Shown: positions 33,456-41,983, counted from the first letter of the stretch. The stretch is DNA of 64,000 bases from Bradyrhizobium yuanmingense (GCF_029167105.1 NZ_JARFML010000027.1:56604-120603); one strand, 5' to 3'. Notes: generated from the sequence alone by a model not told the origin. Translations and numbers: made by a program.

Positions 33456-35294
33456 ATGACCGACGCTGGCGCCCCTCCCGATCCCGACAGCGCCGGCCAG
33501 GCCGGCAATGCGCCCTACCGGGTGCTGGCGCGCAAATACCGCCCATCCTCGTTCGACGACCTGATCGGCCAGGAGGCCGTGGTCCGCACCGTCTCCAATG
33601 CGTTCGAGACCGGGCGCATTCCGCAGGCCTGGATTCTCACCGGCGTCCGCGGGGTCGGCAAGACCACCACCGCGCGCATTCTCGCCCGTGCCCTCAACTA
33701 TGAGATGCCGGATGGATCGGTGAAGGGGCCGACCATCCACATGCCGACGCTGGGCGTGCATTGCCAGGCGATCATGGAAAGCCGGCACATGGACGTGCTG
33801 GAAATGGACGCGGCCTCGCATACCGGCGTCGACGACGTCCGCCAGATCAATGACAGCGTGCGCTATGCCCCGGCCAGCGCCCGCTACAAGGTCTACATCA
33901 TCGACGAAGTCCACATGCTGTCGACGGCGGCGTTCAACGCCTTCCTGAAGACGCTGGAGGAACCGCCGGAGCACGCCAAGTTCGTGTTCGCGACCACCGA
34001 GATCCGCAAGGTTCCGGTCACCGTGCTGTCGCGCTGCCAGCGCTTCGACCTCCGCCGCGTCGAGGCCGACGTGCTGATGAGGCACCTCGCCAGCATTGCA
34101 GCCAAGGAAAACGTCGAAATCGAGCCGGAGGCGCTCGGCATCATTGCGCGCGCCGCGGAGGGTTCGGTGCGCGATTCGCTGTCGCTGCTCGACCAGGCGA
34201 TCGCGCATGCGGCCGGAGCCGTGAAGGCCGATGCCGTCAGGCAGATGCTGGGTCTTGCCGACCGCACCCGCGTCATCGACCTGTTCGAGCAGCTGGCGCG
34301 CGGCGACATCGCGGCTGCCTTCAAGGAGTTCCGCGACCAATACGATGTCGGCGCCGATCCCATCGTCGTGCTCTCGGACCTCGCCGAGTTCGTCAATTTC
34401 GTCACCCGTGTGAAGGTCGTCCCGGCGACCGCCGACAACGTCGCCTATGGCGAGACCGAACGGGTGCGCGCCAGGGAGTTCGCCTCCAAGATCTCGATGC
34501 GCGTGCTGTCGCGGATGTGGCAGATGCTGCTTAAGGGCATCGCCGAGGTGCAGGCCGCGACGCGTCCCGCAGCCGCGGCCGAAATGGTTCTGGTGCGCAT
34601 CGCCTATGTCGCCGACCTGCCGACGCCCGACGAAGCGATCAGAATGCTCGAGCAGAACGGCGGCGGCTCGCCGGTCGTGAACGGCGGAAGTAGCGCGCGC
34701 AGCGGCGCGCCGGCCGCGCCGGTTGCCTCCGTAGCGCCGATGTCGGCTGCGCCCGTGCGCATGCCGACAGCCTCGGCTCCAGCGTTTGGCGGTGGCGCCC
34801 GGCCGCAGATGGCGACGCCCGCGCCGGATACGCAAGGGGCGGCGCCCCAGCTGCGCATCGCGAGCTTCACCCAGCTGGTTGCGCTCGCAGGGCAGAAGCG
34901 CGACATCATGACCAAGAGCGCGCTCGAAGGCGACATGCGCCTCGTCCGTTTCGAGGAGGGGCGGCTGGAAGTCGCGCTCGAGCCCAACGCTTCCAAGACC
35001 ATGATCTCCGAGCTTGCGAAGAAGTTCGAGCTGTGGACCGGCCGCCGCTGGACCGTGATCGTCTCCAACGAGCAGGGCCAGCCGACTTTGCGTTCGGTGA
35101 ACCAGGCGGCCAAGCAGGAGCATGCCCGGACCGCGGAAGCCGATCCGCGCGTGCAGGAGGTGCTGACGCGTTTCCCCGGCGCCAAGGTCGTCGAGGTTCG
35201 CAGGCTTGCCCCGGAGACGCCGGAAACCGATATTAACGCCGACTATGGCAGCGACGATCCGCCCGACGGTTCCGACGGCGACGACGATCTCTGA
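33456..35294 (+). CDS. dnaX: DNA polymerase III subunit gamma/tau
   Basis: A 612-residue clamp-loader AAA+ ATPase. Walker A is GVRGVGKT (63-70), Walker B DEVH at 150-153, sensor 1 in FVFATTEIRKVPVTVLSRCQRFDLRR. The C-terminal tau region is Ala/Pro-rich from about residue 405, then a conserved helical domain (QLRIASFTQLVALAGQKRDIMTKSALEGDMRLVRFEEG). Of the four zinc-module cysteines in the E. coli protein only Cys103 (LGVHCQAI) remains. No convincing slippery site for a gamma form was seen. It leads the dnaX-ybaB-recR operon. Confidence 0.95.
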   Translation: MTDAGAPPDPDSAGQAGNAPYRVLARKYRPSSFDDLIGQEAVVRTVSNAFETGRIPQAWILTGVRGVGKTTTARILARALNYEMPDGSVKGPTIHMPTLGVHCQAIMESRHMDVLEMDAASHTGVDDVRQINDSVRYAPASARYKVYIIDEVHMLSTAAFNAFLKTLEEPPEHAKFVFATTEIRKVPVTVLSRCQRFDLRRVEADVLMRHLASIAAKENVEIEPEALGIIARAAEGSVRDSLSLLDQAIAHAAGAVKADAVRQMLGLADRTRVIDLFEQLARGDIAAAFKEFRDQYDVGADPIVVLSDLAEFVNFVTRVKVVPATADNVAYGETERVRAREFASKISMRVLSRMWQMLLKGIAEVQAATRPAAAAEMVLVRIAYVADLPTPDEAIRMLEQNGGGSPVVNGGSSARSGAPAAPVASVAPMSAAPVRMPTASAPAFGGGARPQMATPAPDTQGAAPQLRIASFTQLVALAGQKRDIMTKSALEGDMRLVRFEEGRLEVALEPNASKTMISELAKKFELWTGRRWTVIVSNEQGQPTLRSVNQAAKQEHARTAEADPRVQEVLTRFPGAKVVEVRRLAPETPETDINADYGSDDPPDGSDGDDDL

Positions 35295-35320
35295 ACCATT
35301 CTTTCCAAGGACACGCACCC

Positions 35321-35641
35321 ATGGCTGATTTTCTCGGCATGATGAAACAGGCGGCGCAGCTGCAATCCAAGATGCAGGAGATGCAGGACCAGCTCGCCAA
35401 TGTCGAGGTCGAAGGCATTTCCGGCGGCGGTCTCGTCGCCGTGCGCATGACCGCGAAGATGGACGTCAAGGGCATCAAGATCGATCCTTCGCTGATGAAG
35501 GCCGAGGAGCGCGAGGTGCTGGAAGACCTGCTCGTCACCGCCTTCGCTGATGCGCGCCGCAAGGCCGAGACCGCCATGCAGGAGAAGATGCAGGCCCTCA
35601 CCGGCGGGCTCGGCCTGCCGCCGGGGCTGTTCGGCCAATAA
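35321..35641 (+). CDS. YbaB/EbfC nucleoid-associated protein
   Basis: A 106-residue DNA-binding protein forming a tweezer-like dimer. The pattern MADFLGMMKQAAQLQSKMQEMQDQLANVEVEG is the family helix with coiled-coil character, followed by GGGLVAVRMTAKMDVKGIKIDPSLM. It lies 26 nt after dnaX and 1 nt before recR, the conserved operon context, and is thought to act in recombination repair and nucleoid structure. Confidence 0.93.
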   Translation: MADFLGMMKQAAQLQSKMQEMQDQLANVEVEGISGGGLVAVRMTAKMDVKGIKIDPSLMKAEEREVLEDLLVTAFADARRKAETAMQEKMQALTGGLGLPPGLFGQ

Positions 35642-35642
35642 A

Positions 35643-36245
35643 ATGGGCGCCGTTGCAGGTCCCGAGATCGAGCGGCTGGTCCAGCTGCTGGCGCGGCTGC
35701 CGGGCCTCGGTCCGCGCTCGGCGCGGCGCGCGGCGCTGCATCTGATCAAGAAGCGCGAAGCGCTGATGATGCCGTTGTCGAGCGCCTTGCAGGTGGCGCT
35801 GGATAAGGTCCAGGTCTGCAAGACCTGCGGCAACATCGACACGCAAAATCCCTGCACCGTCTGCACCGATCCGAAGCGCGATCCCGCCATCATCGTCGTC
35901 GTCGCCGACGTCGCCGACCTCTGGGCGCTGGAGCGGGCCAATGCGACCCAGGGGCGCTATCATGTGCTCGGCGCGACATTGTCGCCGCTCGACGGCGTCG
36001 GCCCGCAGGATCTGACCATCGACGCGCTGGTGGCGCGCGCCCATGATTCGCAGGTGCACGAAATCATCCTGGCGCTGAATGCGACGGTGGACGGCCAGAC
36101 CACGGCGCATTACATCACCGATCTGCTTCAGGACGCCAATGTGAAGGTGACGCGGCTCGCCCACGGGGTTCCCGTCGGCGGCGAGCTTGATTATCTCGAC
36201 GAAGGTACGCTATCGGCTGCGATGCGGCAGCGCACCCTGTTCTAG
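35643..36245 (+). CDS. recR: Recombination mediator RecR
   Basis: A 200-residue recombination protein that works with RecO/RecF to load RecA at gaps. The N-terminal helix-hairpin-helix LARLPGLGPRSARRAALHLI is followed by a four-Cys zinc finger (Cys59, Cys62, Cys71, Cys74 in VCKTCGNIDTQNPCTVC) and the Toprim domain (IIVVVADVADLWALER ... GVGPQDLTID). The C-terminal Walker-B-like region is ARLAHGVPVGGELDYLDEGTL-like. ATG 35643, 1 nt after the ybaB stop. Confidence 0.95.
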   Translation: MGAVAGPEIERLVQLLARLPGLGPRSARRAALHLIKKREALMMPLSSALQVALDKVQVCKTCGNIDTQNPCTVCTDPKRDPAIIVVVADVADLWALERANATQGRYHVLGATLSPLDGVGPQDLTIDALVARAHDSQVHEIILALNATVDGQTTAHYITDLLQDANVKVTRLAHGVPVGGELDYLDEGTLSAAMRQRTLF

Positions 36246-36296
36246 AGCGTTTTCGAGCGAAGTGGATACCGGTTCGCGTGAAGAAAACGCGTCAAA
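36246..36296. repeat. Cruciform-type intergenic repeat, family G
   Basis: Outer arms GCGTTTTC (36247-36254) and GAAAACGC (36283-36290); inner arms GCGAA (36257-36261) and TTCGC (36273-36277). It starts at the recR stop codon and may terminate that operon. Diverged copy at 30082-30128. Confidence 0.75.
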
Positions 36297-36333
36297 ACAA
36301 GAATCCTCCTCCAGACTTTACGGAACGGACGAC

Positions 36334-36768
36334 ATGACGAAACTTTTCGCCACACGCTTCGCTTTGGTCGCGATGATGACGGTGCTGGTGAGCCCGGCCA
36401 TCTCAGCGCAGCAGGGTGGCGAGACGCCGCCCCCGTCCAAGCCCGGCAAGCCGATCAACACTGGCGACGTGCTCTCCGGCGAGCTCAACGCGATGAAGGT
36501 GCGCGACGTCAAGAACGGCAAGCGCGTCGCGACCTACCAGATCACGTCGGAACCGCGCCGCCTGCCGCCGCCGAACGGGCTCTGCAATCTCGAAACCGGC
36601 CCCGAGACGTTCCAGCTCGTCACCTCCAGCGAGGCGCAGGCCGCCCAGCTGAAATCCTTCGTCGGCAAGGAGATCTCCGTGAAGGTGGACGAGGTCGCCT
36701 GCGCCAGCGATCCCGGCCAGATGAGCGAGGCCGTGATCACCAAGTGGAGCCTGATCAAGAAGCAGTAG
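36334..36768 (+). CDS. Exported hypothetical protein, 144 aa
   Basis: A secreted protein with signal peptide MTKLFATRFALVAMMTVLVSPAISA, then a proline-rich start (GGETPPPSKPGKPINTGDV) and a beta-rich body (RVATYQITSEPRRLPPPNGLCNLETGPETFQLVTSS) with two cysteines (in GLCNL and EVACASD), likely disulfide-linked. No domain recognised. ATG 36334 follows cggaacggac. The frame continues upstream without a stop but enters repeat DNA and recR, so the signal-peptide start is correct. It stands alone after the recR operon. Confidence 0.65.
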   Translation: MTKLFATRFALVAMMTVLVSPAISAQQGGETPPPSKPGKPINTGDVLSGELNAMKVRDVKNGKRVATYQITSEPRRLPPPNGLCNLETGPETFQLVTSSEAQAAQLKSFVGKEISVKVDEVACASDPGQMSEAVITKWSLIKKQ

Positions 36769-36790
36769 GGGCGCGGCTCGCGCTCTCCGC

Positions 36791-36878
36791 CGTCATTGCG
36801 AGCGTAGCGAAGCAATCCAGAAAAAGTTCCGCGGGAAGAGTCTGGATTGCTTCGTCGCAAGAGCTCCTCGCAATGACG
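36791..36878. repeat. Intergenic palindromic repeat, family D
   Basis: cgtcattgcgagcgtagcga ... tctggattgcttcgtcgcaa ... ctcctcgcaatgacg. Same arms as the copy at 11622-11705. It lies between convergent genes. Confidence 0.8.
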
Positions 36879-36894
36879 AGGAGAGATGTTGGCG

Positions 36895-38256
36895 TCACAC
36901 CCGCACCGGTCCCAGCGCCTCGAAATGCCCGCGCCTCTGCAAATACGCCAGCAGCATCAGGCTCGGGATGGCGACGAGGACGGAGATCGCGAAGAACATC
37001 GGCCAGCCCGTCGCTTTCGCCAGATAGCCTGCGCCCGATGACAAATAGGTTCGTCCTACCGCGGCGAGCGCCGTCAGCAGCGCATATTGGGTCGCAGTGT
37101 GCAGCGGGTTCTGGCACAGCGCCGAGAGATAGGCGACGAAGATCACGGTGCCGATGGCGTTGCAGAAATTGTCGGAGGTGATCGCAAGGGTCAGCGCCCA
37201 TTCGTTGACGCCGACCAGCGCCAGCCACGAGAACGACAAATTGGACATCGCCTGCACGATGCCGCCGATCCACAGGCTGGTCGCGAGCGAATAGCGCCGG
37301 GCCACAAAGCCGCCGGCAAAGCCGCCGGCGAGGGTCGCGACGATGCCGACGCCCTTGACGATCACGGCATAGTCGTTCCGCGTGAAGCCGATGTCGATGA
37401 CGAACGGCACGGTCATGTTGCCGGAAAACGCGTCGGTGAATTTGAACAGCACAACGAAGGCGAGCACGACCCATGCTTCCTTGCGTCGCAGGAATTCCGA
37501 GAACGCGCCCAGTGCGGCATGGAACACGCGCGTGAGCGCGCCCTCGTCCTGCGTGGCGGCCTCGGCGCGCGCGGATTGTGCGGGCTCGGTGGCGGCGAGC
37601 GCAGTCACCGTGCCGATCAGCACCAGAGCCGCCATCACCACATAGCCCCACATCCAGGCGGCGCCACGAGGGACGATCGCCTCGAAGCCGGTGACGATGA
37701 ACAGGGCGCCTGCGGTCGACACCAACATGCCGATGCGATAGGCGGCGACATAGGCGGCCATGCCGGCGGCCTGTTCGCTTTCGGGGAGGCTCTCGACGCG
37801 GAAAGCGTCGACCACGATGTCCTGCGTCGAGGACATCGTCGCGACCAGCAGCGCGCCGAGCGCGACGAGCAGCGGCGAACGTGCCGGATCGGTCAGCGCG
37901 AGCAGCAGGATCGCACCGATCAGCAACAGCTGCGCAAACACCAGCCACCCGCGGCGACGTCCGAAGGACTGCGTGAACAACGGCACATGCAGCGCATCCA
38001 CCAGCGGCGCCCACAGGAATTTGAGCGTGTATGGTGTTCCAACCAGCGCAAACAGCCCGATCGTTCCAAGATCGACCCCGGCCTCGGCCATCCACACCAG
38101 CAGCGTCGAGCCCGACAGCGCCAGCGGCAGCCCCGAGGAGAAGCCGAGAAACAGCACGATCAGCACCCGCGGCTGCAGGTAAACGGCAAGGCTATCGCGC
38201 CAGGAGGGCGAGGCGGCGGAAGTCGCCGCGGGGGAGGTCGTGTCGGGTGCGGTCAT
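36895..38256 (-). CDS. AmpG-like MFS permease
   Basis: A 453-residue permease of the AmpG/PAT branch of the major facilitator superfamily, which in enterobacteria imports anhydro-muropeptides for cell-wall recycling and AmpR/AmpC induction. The N-terminal signature FLGFSSGLPLALSGSTLLVWMAEAGVDLGTIGLFALVGTPYTLKFLWAPLVDAL is near-identical in pattern to AmpG, then SSTQDIVVDAFRVE and KFTDAFSGNMTVPFVIDIGF. About 12-14 spans are visible. ATG 38254-38256. Substrate is inferred, not shown. Confidence 0.85.
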   Translation of the reverse strand: MTAPDTTSPAATSAASPSWRDSLAVYLQPRVLIVLFLGFSSGLPLALSGSTLLVWMAEAGVDLGTIGLFALVGTPYTLKFLWAPLVDALHVPLFTQSFGRRRGWLVFAQLLLIGAILLLALTDPARSPLLVALGALLVATMSSTQDIVVDAFRVESLPESEQAAGMAAYVAAYRIGMLVSTAGALFIVTGFEAIVPRGAAWMWGYVVMAALVLIGTVTALAATEPAQSARAEAATQDEGALTRVFHAALGAFSEFLRRKEAWVVLAFVVLFKFTDAFSGNMTVPFVIDIGFTRNDYAVIVKGVGIVATLAGGFAGGFVARRYSLATSLWIGGIVQAMSNLSFSWLALVGVNEWALTLAITSDNFCNAIGTVIFVAYLSALCQNPLHTATQYALLTALAAVGRTYLSSGAGYLAKATGWPMFFAISVLVAIPSLMLLAYLQRRGHFEALGPVRV

Positions 38257-38334
38257 GGGGGGGTGTTAGCAGATTCTGGGGGAAATGACTCTTTGCGAGC
38301 TCAGTGGGGCGGATGCTCTCTCCACCCTCTCGGT

Positions 38335-38434
38335 GTCATCGTCCGCGAAGGCGGACGATCCAGTATTCCGCGGCGTCTCGGTTCAATCACAACTGCTGCG
38401 GCGTACTGGATACCCCGCCTTCGCGGGGTATGAC
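38335..38434. repeat. Intergenic repeat, family C
   Basis: gtcatcgtccgcgaaggcgg ... gatccagtattccgcggcg ... gcggcgtactggatacccc ... cgcggggtatgac. Part of it matches 38763-38877 and 18611-18774. The AmpG promoter region ends at its left edge. Confidence 0.65.
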
Positions 38435-38438
38435 CACC

Positions 38439-38741
38439 TTACGGTGGTCCGGCTATGCCAGGATAGAGATCATCCCAGTTTGGGTTATGCTGCTCGATCA
38501 AGCGGACCTTCCAGGCCCTGTTCCACTTCTTCAGCCGCTTCTCCCGCCTGATCGCGTTCTCGGGATCATCGAACTGCTCGAAGTAGACCAGCCGAACGAC
38601 ATCATACTTTTCGGTGAAGCTTTCGATGACCTTCAACTTGTGCTGCGCCACTCGGCGGACGAGATCGTTCGTCATGCCGATATAGAGCGTGCCGCCAATT
38701 CGGCTGGCGAGAATGTAGACGTAGTAAAGGCGTGCACCCAT
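38439..38741 (-). CDS. GIY-YIG nuclease-superfamily protein, single domain
   Basis: A 100-residue protein of the UPF0213-like stand-alone GIY-YIG group (YhbQ type). YYVYILASRIGGTLYIGMTNDLVRRVAQHK contains the GIY-like and YIG strands and the catalytic Arg; the downstream VYFEQFDDPENAIRREKRLKKWNRAWK provides the Glu. Such proteins are predicted nucleases in repair or exchange. It is bracketed by two family C repeats, an arrangement seen for mobile or horizontally moved single genes, though I see no transposase. Confidence 0.82.
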   Translation of the reverse strand: MGARLYYVYILASRIGGTLYIGMTNDLVRRVAQHKLKVIESFTEKYDVVRLVYFEQFDDPENAIRREKRLKKWNRAWKVRLIEQHNPNWDDLYPGIAGPP

Positions 38742-38762
38742 GTGACCATCTCACCGCCCTTA

Positions 38763-38877
38763 TCGTCCGCCTTGTGCGCAATTGCGCACTGGGACGGACG
38801 ATCCAGTAACCACCAGCGTCTCGGTTCGATCGCAACCGCCGCGGCGTACGGGATGCCCCGCCTTCGCGGGGCATGAC
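38763..38877. repeat. Intergenic repeat, family C
   Basis: tcgtccgccttgtgcgcaat ... gacgatccagtaaccaccag ... gccgcggcgtacgggatgc ... gcggggcatgac; homologous to 38335-38434 and in the same orientation, so the GIY-YIG gene lies between direct repeats. Confidence 0.65.
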
Positions 38878-38891
38878 AGTGTGCCCCAATC

Positions 38892-40091
38892 TCACTCCCC
38901 CGCCTGGAGCTTGCGCGGAAACAGCTCCGCCGCTCCCGTCGCCACCAGGCGCGGTGCCTCCGGTGCGTCGCTCTTGCTGAAATCGAGCTCCTCGATTCGC
39001 CCTGCGCGCTTTTCGATCTTGTCGGCGGAGATCAGGATCTGGCGGACGTCCTCGTTCGCGTCGGAAAAATGCTTCTGCAATTTGACCACGCGGTCGCGCA
39101 GGCGTCCCAAATCGTCGCCGAGCTTGATCACCTCGGTGCGGATCTGGTCGGCGGCATCGCGCATGCGCGCGTCCTTCATGATCTGCTGCATCACCTGGAT
39201 CGCGAGCATCAGCAGCGACGGCGACACCAGCACGACGCGGGCGCGATAGGCCTTCTGGATCACGTCGTCGAATCCGTCATGGATCTCGGCATAGACCGAT
39301 TCCGACGGCACGAACATCAGCGCCATCTCCTGGGTCTCGCCGGTGACGAGATACTTTTCCGCGATGTCGCTGACATGCTTCATCACGTCGCCGCGCAGCC
39401 GCTGCGTGGCAACGCGCCGCTCCTCGTCGGTGCGGGCGTCGTGCAGCGCCGTCATCGCCTCCAGCGGAAACTTCGCGTCGATGCAGAGCGGGCGCTGGTC
39501 GGGCAGGAACACGACGCAGTCCGGCCGTTTTCCGGTCGAGAGCGTGAACTGGAACTCGTAGGAGCCCTTGGGCAGACCGTCCTGGACGATCGCCTCCATC
39601 CGCGCCTGGCCGAAGGCGCCACGCGATTGCTTGTTGGCGAGCACGTCGCGCAGAGTGGTCACCTGCGTGGTGAGGTCGGTGAGGTTCTTGTGCGCGTTGT
39701 CGATGATGCCGAGCCGTTCATGCAGCGCGCGCAGGCTCTCCATGGTGTTGCGGGTCGAATGTTCCATGGACTGGCCGACCCGATGCGTCACCGAATCAAG
39801 CCGCTCGTTGACCGCCCGCGCCATCTCGGCCTGGCGTCCCGCCAGCGCCTGGGTCATGGCGTCGACCCGCCCCGAGGCCTCGCTCTGGGCGTGCAGCACC
39901 TGGGCGAGGCGCTCCTCGAGCTCGTCGGCCCGGATCGCGTTCGCCATGGCGAGTTCCGCGCCACGCCGCCCCGAGCGCGCGATCACGACCGCAATCACAA
40001 CCAGTAGGATGAGGACGAGCGCACCGAAGCCGATCAGCGCATCGACGATGCGCACCGGCCAGTCGCCCAGCATGACAATGATCTCGTTCAT
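38892..40091 (-). CDS. rmuC: DNA recombination protein RmuC
   Basis: A 399-residue membrane-anchored predicted nuclease. One N-terminal membrane span (about residues 15-33, VDALIGFGALVLILLVVIAVVIA) is followed by a coiled-coil and the RmuC core: TLSTGKRPDCVVFLPDQRPLCIDAKFPLEAM, a PD-(D/E)XK-like site with Asp and Lys of DAKFP, and FVPSESVYAEIHDGFDDVIQKAYRARVVLVSPS. It limits inversions at short inverted repeats in E. coli. ATG 40089-40091; the longer frame to 40142 has no signal. Divergent from def. Confidence 0.88.
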   Translation of the reverse strand: MNEIIVMLGDWPVRIVDALIGFGALVLILLVVIAVVIARSGRRGAELAMANAIRADELEERLAQVLHAQSEASGRVDAMTQALAGRQAEMARAVNERLDSVTHRVGQSMEHSTRNTMESLRALHERLGIIDNAHKNLTDLTTQVTTLRDVLANKQSRGAFGQARMEAIVQDGLPKGSYEFQFTLSTGKRPDCVVFLPDQRPLCIDAKFPLEAMTALHDARTDEERRVATQRLRGDVMKHVSDIAEKYLVTGETQEMALMFVPSESVYAEIHDGFDDVIQKAYRARVVLVSPSLLMLAIQVMQQIMKDARMRDAADQIRTEVIKLGDDLGRLRDRVVKLQKHFSDANEDVRQILISADKIEKRAGRIEELDFSKSDAPEAPRLVATGAAELFPRKLQAGE

Positions 40092-40148
40092 GCCAGCCCT
40101 TCTAGCCGATTCGGTAGTCTGGCGCGAACGAAGAGAGAACATGCTGGG

Positions 40149-40212
40149 TTAACTGACCCCTAATTTTCATGGTTAATGAAAGGTGAAGTTTTATGGTTAG
40201 CGAGGGGTTAAC
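40149..40212. promoter_or_regulatory. Two CtrA-box-like sites in the rmuC-def divergent region
   Basis: TTAA-N7-CTAA at 40149-40163 and TTAG-N7-TTAAC at 40197-40212. Each matches the CtrA consensus TTAA-N7-TTAAC with one mismatch. The region is AT-rich and also repeats 'atggttaa/atggttag'. CtrA control of def or rmuC would link them to the cell cycle, but this is inference. Confidence 0.45.
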
Positions 40213-40262
40213 GGGTTCCTCGCCGCATTGACCGCATCCGGCGCGCGGCTTAAATCGCGGCC

Positions 40263-40790
40263 ATGGCCCTCAGAGAAATCATCATCCTGCCCGACAAGCA
40301 GCTGCGCCTGGTCTCCAAGCCGATCGAGAAGGTCACGGCGGAGATCCGCAAGCTTGCCGACGACATGTTCGAGACCATGTACGACGCGCCCGGCATTGGG
40401 CTGGCGGCGATCCAGGTCGCGCAACCCTTGCGTCTGATCACGATGGACCTCGCCAAGCGCGCCGAGAACGGCGAGACCAAGCCGCTGCCGCGGGTCTTCA
40501 TCAATCCGGAGATTATCGCATCCTCGGAAGAGCTCTCCACATACGAGGAAGGCTGCCTCTCGATCCCGGAATATTACGAGGAGGTCGAGCGGCCCGCGAA
40601 AGTGCGCGTGCGCTTCACCGACCTCGACGGCAAGGTGCATGAGGAGGATGCCGAAGGCCTCTACGCCACCTGCATCCAGCACGAGATCGACCATCTCAAC
40701 GGTGTGCTGTTCGTCGACTATCTGTCCAAGCTCAAGCGCGACCGCGTCATGAAGAAGTTCGAGAAAGCCGCCAAGCGCGCGGCGGAGTAG
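40263..40790 (+). CDS. def: Peptide deformylase
   Basis: Removes the N-formyl group from nascent proteins. The 175-residue metalloenzyme has the three motifs: GIGLAAIQV (44-52), EEGCLSIPE with metal ligand Cys98, and QHEIDHLNG with ligands His140 and His144 and catalytic Glu141. Start ATG 40263, first of the def-fmt-truA run on the plus strand. In alphaproteobacteria def and fmt are commonly adjacent; a family A repeat separates them here. Confidence 0.96.
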   Translation: MALREIIILPDKQLRLVSKPIEKVTAEIRKLADDMFETMYDAPGIGLAAIQVAQPLRLITMDLAKRAENGETKPLPRVFINPEIIASSEELSTYEEGCLSIPEYYEEVERPAKVRVRFTDLDGKVHEEDAEGLYATCIQHEIDHLNGVLFVDYLSKLKRDRVMKKFEKAAKRAAE

Positions 40791-40808
40791 GGCTCGGCTC
40801 TGTCAGGT

Positions 40809-40935
40809 CGTCATGGCCGGGCTTGACCCGGCCATCCACGCCTTGCTTGCTGAGTCGCAAAGACCGTGGATGCCCGGGCCTTCGCCGCGCCGAAGGGGCT
40901 TCGGCCCCGCAGGCGGGACAAGCCCGGGCATGACG
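40809..40935. repeat. Intergenic palindromic repeat, family A
   Basis: cgtcatggccgggcttgaccc ... gtggatgcccgggc ... gacaagcccgggcatgacg, with ttcgccgcgccgaaggggc inserted in the right arm. It lies between def and fmt. Confidence 0.8.
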
Positions 40936-40966
40936 GAGAACCAGAACTCTCACCGAACGTAGCTAC

Positions 40967-41890
40967 ATGCCCCTCCGCCTCATCTTCATGGGCACGCCCG
41001 ATTTCTCCGTGCCGACGCTGCTCGAGCTGGTCGCGCATGGCCACGAGATCGCGGCCGTCTACACCCGCGCGCCGAAGCCGGGCGGGCGGCGCGGCCTGCA
41101 ATTGCAGCCGACCCCGGTCGAGGAAGCGGCGCGAAAGCTCGGCATTCCCGTGCTGACGCCGAAGACGCTGAAGACGCAGGAGGCCCTCGAAGAATTTCGC
41201 GCCTTTGAGGCTGATGCGGCCGTGGTCGTCGCCTACGGCATGATCCTGCCTCAGGCGATCCTCGATGCGCCCAAACTCGGCTGCTACAATCTGCATGCCT
41301 CCCTGCTACCGCGCTGGCGCGGCGCCGCGCCGATCAACCGCGCCATCATGGCTGATGATGCCGAGAGCGGCGTGATGGTGATGAAGATGGACGTCGGCCT
41401 CGATACCGGTGACGTCGCCATGGCCGAGCGCATCGCGATCACGGACAGCATGACCGCGCTCGACCTGCACGATCGCCTCTCGCGCCTCGGCGCCGACCTG
41501 ATGGTGCGCGCTATGGCCGCGCTCGAACGCGGCGGGCTCCAGCTCAAGACGCAGAGCGCGGACGGCGTCACCTACGCCGCCAAGATCGAGAAGGCCGAGG
41601 CGCGGATCGACTGGAGCAAGCCGGCGCGCGCGGTGCTGCGCCACGTCCATGGCCTCTCGCCGTTCCCCGGCGCCTGGGCCGAGCTCGACAATGCACGCGT
41701 CAAGATCCTGCGCTGCGAATTGGCCAAGGGCTCCGGCACTCCTGGCGAGGTGCTCGACGATCTCCTCACCGTCGCCTGCGGCGACGGCGCCATCCGCATC
41801 ATCGAGCTGCAGCGCGAGGGCAAGGCCCGCATGCAGGCCGCCGACTTCCTGCGCGGCGTGCCGTTGAAGTCGGGATCGAAGTTCAGCTAA
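40967..41890 (+). CDS. fmt: Methionyl-tRNA formyltransferase
   Basis: Formylates initiator Met-tRNA using 10-formyl-tetrahydrofolate. The 307-residue protein has the Rossmann start RLIFMGTPDFSVPTL and the folate signature NLHASLLPRWRGAAPINRAI with catalytic Asn108 and His110, completed by Asp146 in MDVGLDTGDV. The C-terminal tRNA-binding OB domain is WSKPARAVLRHVHGLSPFPGAWAEL. ATG 40967. Full length. Downstream truA is 112 nt away across a repeat. Confidence 0.96.
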   Translation: MPLRLIFMGTPDFSVPTLLELVAHGHEIAAVYTRAPKPGGRRGLQLQPTPVEEAARKLGIPVLTPKTLKTQEALEEFRAFEADAAVVVAYGMILPQAILDAPKLGCYNLHASLLPRWRGAAPINRAIMADDAESGVMVMKMDVGLDTGDVAMAERIAITDSMTALDLHDRLSRLGADLMVRAMAALERGGLQLKTQSADGVTYAAKIEKAEARIDWSKPARAVLRHVHGLSPFPGAWAELDNARVKILRCELAKGSGTPGEVLDDLLTVACGDGAIRIIELQREGKARMQAADFLRGVPLKSGSKFS

Positions 41891-41896
41891 CCAACG

Positions 41897-41983
41897 CGTC
41901 ATACGCGGGCTTGACCCGCGTATCCATCTTCTCACAAGACTCGTTCCTCGGCGATGGATTGCCGGGTCAAGCCTGGCAATGAC
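41897..41983. repeat. Intergenic palindromic repeat, family A (diverged)
   Basis: cgtcatacgcgggcttgaccc ... tatccatcttct ... gatggattgccgggtcaagc ... ggcaatgac; the shortest and most diverged of the family A copies. Between fmt and truA. Confidence 0.7.

Noticed and set aside
33456..35294. Programmed frameshift giving a short DnaX gamma form
   Set aside because: No A-rich slippery heptamer with a downstream hairpin was seen in the relevant region.
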